NCBI GenBank assembly: GCA_032768795.1
Contig: CP136499.1
Coordinates: forward strand, 558,001 to 622,000
Reading direction: 5' to 3'
DNA: 64,000 nucleotides
DNA from: Tremella fuciformis
Taxonomy: Eukaryota > Basidiomycota > Tremellomycetes > Tremellales > Tremellaceae
Shown here: positions 32,701 through 40,177 of the stretch, in pieces
How positions within the stretch are numbered: position 1 is the first letter of the stretch
Layout of the letters: the number at the start of each line of letters is the position of its first letter
Translations under genes and position numbers: made by a program
The notes under the pieces: generated by a model
Database searches by the model: none
What the model saw: only the letters and a program-made list of their open reading frames with translations
Told to the model about the DNA's origin: nothing

Positions 32701-34165
32701 GCGATCCATAAGGTGATAACGAATGGTATATCTTTCCTTCCGCCTTCTCCTTTTCCAAGTATTCGTGTAAGGCGTTCTTTTCTTTCGGAGATAGTTGATA
32801 GAGAGGAGCAAGAGGCAGCTTACCTCCCTCCTTTAGTTCTATCCTGTGGTCGTACTGTCGATGTGGCGGCAGCGCTGCCGACCCACTCGGTTCTTCAAAC
32901 AAGTCTTCCCATCCTTGGTAGGCCTCTGGAATCTTGCTTTCCTTTGCCGAAGACTGTTCTTTCTCGTTCAAGGTCGTGTACGAGTCGCTCTCACTGGCGG
33001 TTACTCCGTTCACCTCTACCCTTGTTTGGTCGTATTCTTTCTCCTCAAGTGCTATTCGTCCCCATTTGTTCCAAATAGTCACATCTTGCAAATCTTCGAT
33101 TGCCGTCCAGTCCTCCGGATCGGTTCCGGCTTCATCCTTGCCGTATTTGTAATCGTCGTAGATTCCACTAGAATCATCGCTTGACTCATCATTCATCGTA
33201 GAAGGGTCACTGAGTACGGGAGTCCCGTCTTCCGTCCCAGCCCTTTCAAGAGGATCGTCCGCCATTGGCGCTTCTTCGTAGCTATTCGTTTCTGTTGCTC
33301 CTTCGCCATCGTTGCTTATTCCGGCCTCACCAGAACCTTCCTGGGTTACTGAGATCGGTCTCCATCGATTGCCGCTTTCCGCGATCTCGATGTTGTTGGG
33401 ATAGGTCGTCCCGGACGCATAGGGCTTCCTGTAAGCCTTCCCTTTTCGTCTGTGTGGTTTTCTCACCACAGGAGTGCACGGGAACTCAGCCCATCCATGC
33501 CTCGCATCAATGGTTACTCCGTTCTCGGCCATCCACGGCCATCCCAATACAATGTCGGCCCCATTTAATTCTGTCACAAGCAATTTGACATCTATTGGGG
33601 GATATTCGGGATGAAGTTGGATGTTCGTGTCGATATAGGTGTGAACCAGACCAAACGCGCTTGTACGTCCATCAAACATTACTACGTGTTTGGGTCGTTC
33701 GATCACGGTGTGGTTTAAGGTCTGGGCTATCTCTGACCTCCAGTCGACAAAGCAGGAGCTGGCTCCAGTGTCGAACAGGATGTTGGAGAGATATCCTTGT
33801 CGGCAATATAAGGAAGGGAATCCGCACTGGAGCTTTGCCCGGCCGCCAGTTAGGAGTACCCTCAATCGTAGATTCTCGGTCATGTTATCGTAGCATACAA
33901 TTGATCTTTTTGGTAGTAGTTCGTCCCCAATAAATTCTGTTCCGTTATAATTCTCGAATGCCGCACCTAGAGTGAGAGGTTTGTTTGAGCCCCGACTCCC
34001 TCTCAATTCGACGGGGCGCTTACTTTTGACTGTTGCGAGCTCGTAGAAGGGGTCGTGGTACGCTGGTAGGTGTTCGTAGCATTGGAAGAGACCACCGTTC
34101 CTTGAGATCGCGTCGATTGCGAACAGTCCTTGGCCTGATGACCACTCTGTCCGCAGGAAAAGCAT
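29786..34165 (-). CDS. Gypsy Pol polyprotein with C-terminal chromodomain
   Basis: 1459 codons. In order: aspartic protease LFDTGASSCFVD near residue 130; reverse transcriptase with PLPLISQILADLRDARFYTK and YIDDILIYAK near 600; RNase H (EVHTDASDFAIGYV, FVTDHQPLIGY); integrase zinc finger H-H-C-C (HDTPLAGHPG...CTACLRTK); integrase core with MDFIEELP, IVSDRGSKFVSDFW and RPQTDGQTERHNQK; and a C-terminal chromodomain (FEVERILDSRRTRNGKVEYL, VEWRGYGDDEVGWEPE) that in chromoviruses steers integration to marked chromatin. No stop or frameshift. Starts within the end of gag, in the -1 frame relative to it; ATG 34165 may or may not be used. Confidence 0.95.
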   Translation of the reverse strand: MLFLRTEWSSGQGLFAIDAISRNGGLFQCYEHLPAYHDPFYELATVKSKRPVELRGSRGSNKPLTLGAAFENYNGTEFIGDELLPKRSIVCYDNMTENLRLRVLLTGGRAKLQCGFPSLYCRQGYLSNILFDTGASSCFVDWRSEIAQTLNHTVIERPKHVVMFDGRTSAFGLVHTYIDTNIQLHPEYPPIDVKLLVTELNGADIVLGWPWMAENGVTIDARHGWAEFPCTPVVRKPHRRKGKAYRKPYASGTTYPNNIEIAESGNRWRPISVTQEGSGEAGISNDGEGATETNSYEEAPMADDPLERAGTEDGTPVLSDPSTMNDESSDDSSGIYDDYKYGKDEAGTDPEDWTAIEDLQDVTIWNKWGRIALEEKEYDQTRVEVNGVTASESDSYTTLNEKEQSSAKESKIPEAYQGWEDLFEEPSGSAALPPHRQYDHRIELKEGGKLPLAPLYQLSPKEKNALHEYLEKEKAEGKIYHSLSPYGSPAFFVPKKDGRLRLVVDYRKLNEATVNSAYPLPLISQILADLRDARFYTKLDLAGAYQLVRMAEGHEHLTAFRTIFGMFESTVMRDGLKGAPATFQHFMNDIFSELIGKGVYVYIDDILIYAKTVEELRALTKTVFDILRQWELRLKAAKCEFEKDSITFLGHRVSAEGIATDEGLTETIRNFPIPTTQKELRSAVGLFSYYRRFVPNFSGIARPLNKLMSKKARFIWNEEADKAFQSLKGALSSPPILGHFDPELPIEVHTDASDFAIGYVIYHVDRNTMKRTAIHYGSARLKPNEENWTVTEKELFAIIYCLQHHRAYFEGSKWPIIFVTDHQPLIGYTMPKQVSNREARWAEILARFDLRIVYTPGKGNVVPDALSRRPDLAGTRGGDSYQTDSKVRQVIETIDAENELDQIVTNLEESKKTASIVEDQEPLEMYGVTTTESPSTADPNTYDWIIDGSRVREGYMKDEQCRQVIEGIAAQKPLEDIRNELRLSSDTRVEIDQQGFIRIDGKIYIPDYDDLRFKIINSRHDTPLAGHPGVKRTMKAVQQDYYWPGLTAHVTKYVSSCTACLRTKPFNQRPRGQLRTLEVPRLPFEDITMDFIEELPVSNNFNSILVVVDRLTKYTVLIPTVTKLNAPEMCSLLFDTVFSRYGLPSTIVSDRGSKFVSDFWRSLTEQFDIRLALSTARRPQTDGQTERHNQKVEGFMRIFTNFDQNNWAPLLAFAQFAINNAHHDTIGMTPFYALHGFHPRWVQEILEPNKVDNQQARQRANSMNEVHSICRENYVRAGKEMEKYYNRKHQPQVEIKDGDYVMLDLEGLNTKRPSKKLDYRRDGPFQVEESIGTHAKKLKLPATLKIHNVFHVSRLHPVDVISVEDKRIRPKGQPQGLPTIVEPDAEFEVERILDSRRTRNGKVEYLVEWRGYGDDEVGWEPEVNVRNAAEVVRTFHERHPDKPIGHTFGGIKKDRSYSK

Positions 34166-35247
34166 AAGCCCGAATCCCTTCGTCTCTGCTTCTCGAACTC
34201 ACTCAGGCGTGGTCGCATACCCAGGCCCGCAAATGGGTTGCCATTCCATGGGGTGGTCGCACGCGGTGGCTGAGTGCTCTTGACTGTGCTGGTTTCTGAT
34301 GAGCGGTTAAAACTGGTAACGGTTGGTCGCACTCGCCCACTATTCGTCTCTATTTGTCGTTGTTCGTGCCTCTCTGGGCGTCCTTGTTCGTTCTTCTTCT
34401 CTTGTTCCCGCTCGAACATGCGTTCATCAAGTCTCGTGATCACCGTGACAAAGTCGTTCCAGGTCTTAGGGATTTCCTCCACCTTGGTAGCGATGGCGTC
34501 CTTGAGAGAGGGCTTCAAGCCTTCCCTAGCCTTGGCGATGAGGACCGAATCGGGCCAATCCAGCAATGATGATAACTGTTCGAACTCTGCAAAGTAATTC
34601 GTAACAGAAGACTTTTGTTGGATCGCTAATAGTTTCCGTTCGGCTGTATGAACTTCATCTGGATCTCCGTAGGTTCGTTTGATGTGTTTGATAAACAACC
34701 CGTAATCGTGAAGCCATCTAGGCTGATCGTCGACATCCTTAGCTAAGTGCGCCTCAATAGAGTGCAATGGCGCCTTCCTAAAGAACGATATCATATATCG
34801 GATCTTGGCATAGTCGGTGGCGTATCGGGCTGGTTGTAAGTCGAAGACCAGCTGACACTGCGTCAGGAATCCGGTGAGCTTGTTCCTTTCTCCTTGATAC
34901 TCGTCCGGAGAGTTGACCTTTGGTTCCTTGTTGTTCGATTTGTTCGTATTAGTCCCGAATTGGTTCACTCGATGCTCAGCCATCATCCTTTGATTCTGAC
35001 TCAACAGCAATAGTGCCTCACCAATCTTATCGAGTTGGGTCCTGATCGAAGAGAGCCCATCATCCTGGGTAGACTCCATCGTGTCTTCTTGAGCGCCTGG
35101 CTCGTACACGCCTGGCGTACCTTGGGCTCCTTCTCCTTCCTCCGTGGTAGTCCCAGTGGGAGGAGTGATCAGCTCATGCTCTGCGTCGGGATTGCCTGTC
35201 GCGCCTCGGTTCCTAAGGCCGTACCCGGTCGCAGGTGCAGAAGACAT
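34003..35247 (-). CDS. Gypsy Gag
   Basis: 414 residues from ATG 35247 (MSSAPATGYGLRNRG...). A disordered N-terminus is followed by a retrotransposon Gag domain (about 115-265, with FLTQCQLVFDLQPARYATDY and WLHDYGLFIKHIKRTYGDPD) and a basic linker. Then comes a CCHC zinc knuckle CFSCGQSGHQAKDC (about 365) and a Ser/Thr-rich tail. Forms the virus-like particle and packages the RNA. Its last 163 bp overlap pol in the -1 frame. I see no canonical X XXY YYZ slippery site in the overlap, so how Pol is expressed is open. Confidence 0.93.
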   Translation of the reverse strand: MSSAPATGYGLRNRGATGNPDAEHELITPPTGTTTEEGEGAQGTPGVYEPGAQEDTMESTQDDGLSSIRTQLDKIGEALLLLSQNQRMMAEHRVNQFGTNTNKSNNKEPKVNSPDEYQGERNKLTGFLTQCQLVFDLQPARYATDYAKIRYMISFFRKAPLHSIEAHLAKDVDDQPRWLHDYGLFIKHIKRTYGDPDEVHTAERKLLAIQQKSSVTNYFAEFEQLSSLLDWPDSVLIAKAREGLKPSLKDAIATKVEEIPKTWNDFVTVITRLDERMFEREQEKKNEQGRPERHEQRQIETNSGRVRPTVTSFNRSSETSTVKSTQPPRATTPWNGNPFAGLGMRPRLSEFEKQRRRDSGLCFSCGQSGHQAKDCSQSTRSQGTVVSSNATNTYQRTTTPSTSSQQSKVSAPSN

Positions 35248-35282
35248 GTCGTCTTGATTTGGTGGCTTGTCGAAGGATATGA

Positions 35283-35296
35283 GCGATCTAGTTATC
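35283..35296 (-). other. Gypsy primer-binding site, self-priming type
   Basis: Read on the minus strand, GATAACTAGATCGCTC follows the 5' LTR directly. Its TAACTAGATCGCT (13 nt) is perfectly complementary to the LTR's own sense strand at 35525-35537 (AGCGATCTAGTTA). This matches the self-priming scheme known for Tf1-type fungal chromoviruses, where the RNA 5' end folds onto the primer site, and would place the transcription start near 35540. Confidence 0.7.
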
Positions 35297-36068
35297 TGTC
35301 AGACCTGTACCCGGTGACCTGTATTAGATCCAACTAAAGCTCACCTAAATCAATCTATCGGTTCAAGCTGCTAACTATTAACGACTATTCGTAACAGATA
35401 GTAACGAACAAGAGTAGAGTGGAACCAAGCTGGGTGAGGAGCGATCAAGACTCACTTCACTTATCTATCTCTCGTCACTGGTACGGTCGATTCTCTAAGT
35501 AGACGTTCTATCTAGAGGACTAGTTAACTAGATCGCTGAGGAACTTCCTCTGCGATCTTCCTTCTTAAGTATCTGCTGACTCTCGCCCGCTCTCACTCTG
35601 ATCCTTCTAGCATCGTCCTTCGTGGATCGTTCCATCGTTCTCCTAGTCGCTTCTACTCGTTCCCAATACTCTCTAGTATTCTCTCGTCGTCTCTCTTCTC
35701 TTCTATCGTCTTCTCTCCGCGCTGGCTTGCATCTAATCTCCTTGCGTGCCCGTCGTCGTCCTTATCGTCCTCGGTCTCCGCCCCGTGGCCCTGACTGTGA
35801 GATAACTCTATCCTCCGTTATCGTGGACCTGACTCTTGTCCTTGCGTGCGTTCCTATCTCAACTCGGCCGATGGAAGACTGAGACGTATCCTTCTATCGT
35901 TCTCCAGGTTGTTCCAGCGCTTTCAAGAGCAAGTCGTAGTTATTCGTGACTAATAGTGACGGTTCTATCGTACTCACGTTCTTCGGTTCGTAGGATCCTT
36001 TGGATGTTTCCGTCGGAAGTTGCCTCGTGGTAGTCTCGTGGTCAGGATGCCGTGTCGGTTTCCTGACA
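35297..36068 (-). repeat. Gypsy 5' LTR
   Basis: 772 bp, identical by eye to 27163-27934. In sense direction about 530 bp precede the proposed RNA start near 35540 (U3) and about 240 bp follow it (R/U5). Confidence 0.95.
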
Positions 36069-39000
36069 CTCCCCCTGCGACGATGCGGCAATCACGATGT
36101 CGTCGACATAGACCAAAACAAGCACGGTTCGGCCTTGAGACTGCCGCATATACAGCCCCCAGTCACCATTCGTCCTCTGGAAGCCCTGTCGACGTAAGAC
36201 CCGTCCTAGCTCTTCCCACCAGTTCCTTGCTGACTGCTTCAGGCCATACAGGCTCTTTAAGAGCAGCAGAGCGTCGCAGCCTGGTCTCCGCCGCATCCCG
36301 TCCGGATACCGAATGTAGACCTCTGTGTCGATTGGGCTGTTCAGATACGCTCCTTCGACGTCGGCCTGTGCGACAATCATGCGGTCGGCTGCAGCGATGG
36401 CTAGCAACAGTCTCAGAGATCCGAGACGGCCTACCGGCGCGAACGTCTCTTCAAAATCGACGCCCGGCACCTGCGAGAAGCCCTGTGCGACAAGCCTAGC
36501 CTTGTGTTTGACGACGTGGCCGTCGGCATCGGTCTTGACTTTGAATACCCAACGCGATCCGACTGCCTTGCGATCTGCAGGAAGTTTGACCTCTTGCCAT
36601 GTCCCCTTACTCTCGATGTTCGCAATTTCCTTCTCCATGGCGGCAATCCACTCTCCTCTGTCATCGCTAGCCATCGCCTCGGCTAGGTTCCTGGGATCTA
36701 CAGGCATCACGGGGCCGTCGGCGGCATTGGCGGATAGGAAGGCGAAAGGGCTATGCAGCCGCTCAACGATCGCACCGAACTTTGCGGGCGCTTTCTTCTC
36801 GCGGACGGGCCGTCCGACGGTATTGGCGGCCACGGGAGGTGCCGGCGGGGTCTCGACGACTGGTACATACGTCCACCTGTCGGCAACGGGAATCCTGGAA
36901 CGATTGGTGGCTACAGGAAGACGGGACGGACGGGGGACCCGAGGCTGCTCGGGTGTGTTGGACACGGCAACTGCGGGATCGTTGATTGTGAGCTCTTCCT
37001 CTGAGATCTCTACTCCAGCGACATTTTTCTGAGCTTGCCCCGGCTCAGGCTGATCTCCAGGTACCTCCAGATCGTCTCTATCATCATCCTGGCTTGAATG
37101 ACTTGCGATCTTGCCTCCCATCGATCCAACCGGTATGAGCTGTGCTTGGTCGCTTTGGGTCACGTGACCGACATCGGCCTCATCGTCCTCCGACATCTCA
37201 AGCACTTTGACGTCTCTTCGATGGGCAATCTCGCCCGTGGCGTCAAGCTGCACAATCCATCCGCTCTGGGTCTCACTCTGACCGAGTATCCGACACGCCT
37301 CGCCGCGCTCTATCGTAAACGACGCCTTGCGGCGAATCTGAGACGGGATCTGCGCATGACACCTTTGCCCGAATCGCAGGACGGAATCTAGGCCTCTCTC
37401 CCGCCCTGTAAGCGCGCTCCAAGCCGATAAGCCCGTCCTGGCTGACACAGACAGCTTCATGATGATTACTGCGGCATAACGGGCTGCGAAAGACCAGTAG
37501 GAATGAGGCAAGCGGCTATCGGCCAGCATGGCGGCTATCATGTCTTTGACGGTGCGTATCGTTTGTTCAGCCGCCCCGTTGAGCTCGGGCGTGTACCTAG
37601 GCGTCATGTAATGTTGAATACCGGCTGACTGATAGAACGCTCGGGCTTCCAGGCTATCAAACTCGCCTCCGCCGTCGCTGCGAATGACTCGGACGCGATC
37701 TCCGAGCTGCCGCTCGATCTTGGCTACGAACTGCTGCAAGGCGTTGAACGCCTCTGACTTCCGGCCTATCGGGACCACGCCAAGGATCTTGCTCGAGCGC
37801 TCGATAGCCACGAGCATGTTCTCGCATCCGTCAACGGACGTCTCGAATGGCCCGGTAATGTCGACATCAACGCCGACACCGTCGCCGCCGCCTCTGAGCA
37901 GCGGGGCGTCACCGGCCTTTGGCGGCCTGGTAATTTTGGTGCGAGCGCACACCTCGCATGCAGCGGTAACGAACGGATCGTCTTTATAGACTCGCCAGGG
38001 CTCGGTAAGTAGGTCTTTCCTACCCAGCTCTTTCAGACGCTCGATGCCTATATGACCGAGACGCTGATGTTCAGCCTCGAGCGGTGATCTAGCGTCGACT
38101 GCGGTTGCAAGCAGGATCGTAGGATGCGTCCTGCCGAGTCGCACGGTCCAAAGCGAGCCTTTCTTTTGCAGAGCTAGCCTTTCCTGCCGTCGCTCGAGCG
38201 TTCCGCCGTCACCCTTGAGATCCGCCCGCCAGCCCCATCGCAGCAGCCTTGACAGGGAGCAGAGGCTGATTCGAGCTGTCGGGACGTGGTAGACGTCTCG
38301 GAGCGTGAGGCGTTGCCCAGACGACAGGACAAGATCTATCTCGCCTACTTCGATGGCCTGCATTGTGCCGGTGTCGCTGGCTAGCCCAAAGACTCGGGGC
38401 GTCTCGAGACGGCGGACGCGTTTTAGGATCGATCTGTGCGGGGTCAAGTGGTCGGTAGCTCCGCTATCGAGCACCCAAACGGGCTCGACGGCCTCTGACT
38501 CGACCTGCAGAGTGTCTGCGGTGAACAGGGCGTCATTACTGGCCTCTGCAGACCCGTCCTCGAACCACGGGTCATCGAGCTGGTCGGGAAAGACGATGCG
38601 GTCGTCGCTATCGTCATCGAGCTCGGCCCATTCGGTGGCGGCAACGGTCAAACCGGCCCAAGGATCCATGTCAACTTCCAGGGCTGCAGCGAGCAGTCCG
38701 GAGTCAGCCTTAGGCGGGATCGTGATCCTCTTATCGGCGGCGGCGACGGCGGTGTCCTGGCGATCTTGAACGCCCTTCCGCTCGCCTCGGCCACCTCGCT
38801 GTCGAGCAGAGCGGCCGCCGCGGCCCTGTAGGCCGCCGCGCTGCAGTTCTGCAGCCTTCTTGCGACAATCACGCTCCCAATGGCCCTTCTTGCCGCAATG
38901 TCGACATTCGTCATTGGTCTTGTCTCTCTCGAACCGCGGGCGGCGTTCGACAGCCATCGCGAGCGGTTTGCCACCGCCGTTACCTTGTCGTTGGGGCGGC

Positions 39001-39677
39001 CTAGCCCGTCGTCGCGCGATCTCGGTGGTGTATTTCGAGAGCACGACGGCCCAGGACTGCTTGTCCTTGGCGATGGGGGCCAATTCAGCCCTCACGATGT
39101 TGAAGGCGGGGTCAAGGATCGTGGCGAGGAACCTCTGAGCGCGCTCGGTGTCGCTCAGGACGATCCCGACGCGCTTGCCGTCCGAAATCGCCTTGGAGAA
39201 CGTCTCGACATGAGCGCTCATTTCGTCTGCGGAGGCGTCGCCTCTCAGATCGAGCGTCCACAGGCGAGCATGCACGATCCTCTGATTCTCGAGGAGGTCG
39301 GCCTCGTGCATCTTGTCGCAATACAGCCACATATCGGCTGCAGCGAGCAGATCCTCAATGTCGAGCCGAACGGCTTCCGAGACCGTTCCCTTCAACATCG
39401 CCTGTGCCCTGCTCTCTCGGGCTTGCCACCTCTCCCAGTCCTTCTTATCCTCGCTGCTGAACGCGCCAGCCTCGGATCCCGTCGGCATGACGGATCCTGC
39501 TCGAGTGCGACGCTCGGTAGCTGCGACACGCCCTGGCTCGGGATCGAGGCCCAAGGCTGCATTCCAGCAGTCTCCAAGCTGCAGGGCGACTTCTACGGCC
39601 GCCCGCCACGGCGCATATGACGAAGGATCATGCGAGAGCTTTGGGATCGCGTCGATGTTGACTCTGGTGGCAGACAT
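36069..39677 (-). pseudogene. Copia-2 Gag-Pol, 5' part (Gag, protease, integrase, RT up to YVDD)
   Basis: Open frame from ATG 39677 (MSATRVNIDAIPKL, as in Copia-1) to the Gypsy insertion just after VYVDDIVIAASSQGE. Contains the CCHC knuckle CRHCGKKGHWERDC, protease DSGATDHL, integrase core (DVDITGPF, IRSDGGGEFDS, PELNGAAEQTIR) and most of RT. Differs from Copia-1 by scattered substitutions and one or two small indels near 38750. No stop of its own, so the only lesion is the insertion. Confidence 0.92.
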
Positions 39678-40002
39678 CGCGATAAAGGTAGGTAAAGGCG
39701 GTCTGTGCACACGCGGGGGTGCTGATTTTGACAGATATGACGGCAGAGTGTGCGTCAGCGGAACGATACCTCGCAGGGGACGACTTTCGCGATAGAGCGC
39801 CTGTTACTAGGCCCGACGCTCTCCCTGTGTGCTTACGAGGTGTTCTCGTTCTTCCTCTAGCCTTCCTGATGGCTAGGAACTGCTCTCGAGCGTCCGCGAC
39901 GGTAGACGGCGACGGCTCGATTTGTGGCGGTGTCTAGAGCGTCTGCGGCGGCGGCGACGGCTCGATAGACAGCCAGCGGTATGCTCTCTGTAGTCTCGGG
40001 CT

Positions 40003-40022
40003 GAGACTTGGGACTTTTAATC
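40003..40022 (-). other. Copia-2 primer-binding region
   Basis: Minus-strand GATTAAAAGTCCCAAGTC directly after the 5' LTR, identical to Copia-1. Same tRNA-Lys(UUU)-like half-tRNA interpretation. Confidence 0.5.
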
Positions 40023-40177
40023 TGTTACACAACGATGAGAGCGATGCATTCGTCCCTCTCTGCAGTTCTACATATATAAGCAGTCGCTCTGATCAAGCCA
40101 TCTCCTTAAGGTTACTCATTTGGCCGGAAGAGGCAATTCTGAGCCTATGAGGCGTCCTCGGGGCCTATTGTTCAACA
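40023..40177 (-). repeat. Copia-2 5' LTR
   Basis: 155 bp, identical by eye to 25596-25750, with TATA-like CTTATATATG in the sense direction. Flanked by GACTT. Confidence 0.95.

Larger units (their letters stand above)
27163..36068 (-). mobile_element. Gypsy chromovirus with an antisense accessory gene, nested in Copia-2
   Basis: Complete 8906-bp Ty3/Gypsy element in minus orientation. LTRs of 772 bp at 35297-36068 (5') and 27163-27934 (3') begin TGTCAGACC and end CCTGACA in plus reading, and look identical. Target duplication CTCCC lies at 27158-27162 and 36069-36073, within the Copia-2 reverse transcriptase. Open gag (35247-34003) and pol (34165-29786) overlap by 163 bp, and pol ends in a chromodomain. 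Between pol and the 3' LTR lies a seven-exon gene on the opposite strand (28245-29604). The sequence next to the 5' LTR is complementary to an internal LTR site, which suggests self-priming. Probably autonomous and recent. Confidence 0.95.
25596..40177 (-). mobile_element. Copia-2, LTR retrotransposon interrupted by a Gypsy element
   Basis: Minus-strand relative of Copia-1. LTRs of 155 bp at 40023-40177 (5') and 25596-25750 (3') read as identical. Target duplication GACTT lies at 25591-25595 and 40178-40182. Without the 8906-bp Gypsy and its duplication the element is about 5.7 kb with one open Gag-Pol frame. It landed in the MULE transposase gene between the transposase core and the SWIM finger. 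Identical LTRs show that both its insertion and the later Gypsy insertion are young. Confidence 0.95.

Noticed and set aside
32566..33933. Several open frames on the plus strand opposite the Gypsy pol gene
   Set aside because: They lie fully inside the conserved pol frame on the other strand, have no domain and no splice structure, and are shadows of pol codon use, unlike the antisense gene at 28245-29604, which lies outside gag-pol.
36325..37032. 235-codon plus-strand frame inside Copia-2
   Set aside because: Antisense shadow of the Copia Gag-Pol frame; the equivalent shadow appears opposite Copia-1 at 11353-11844.
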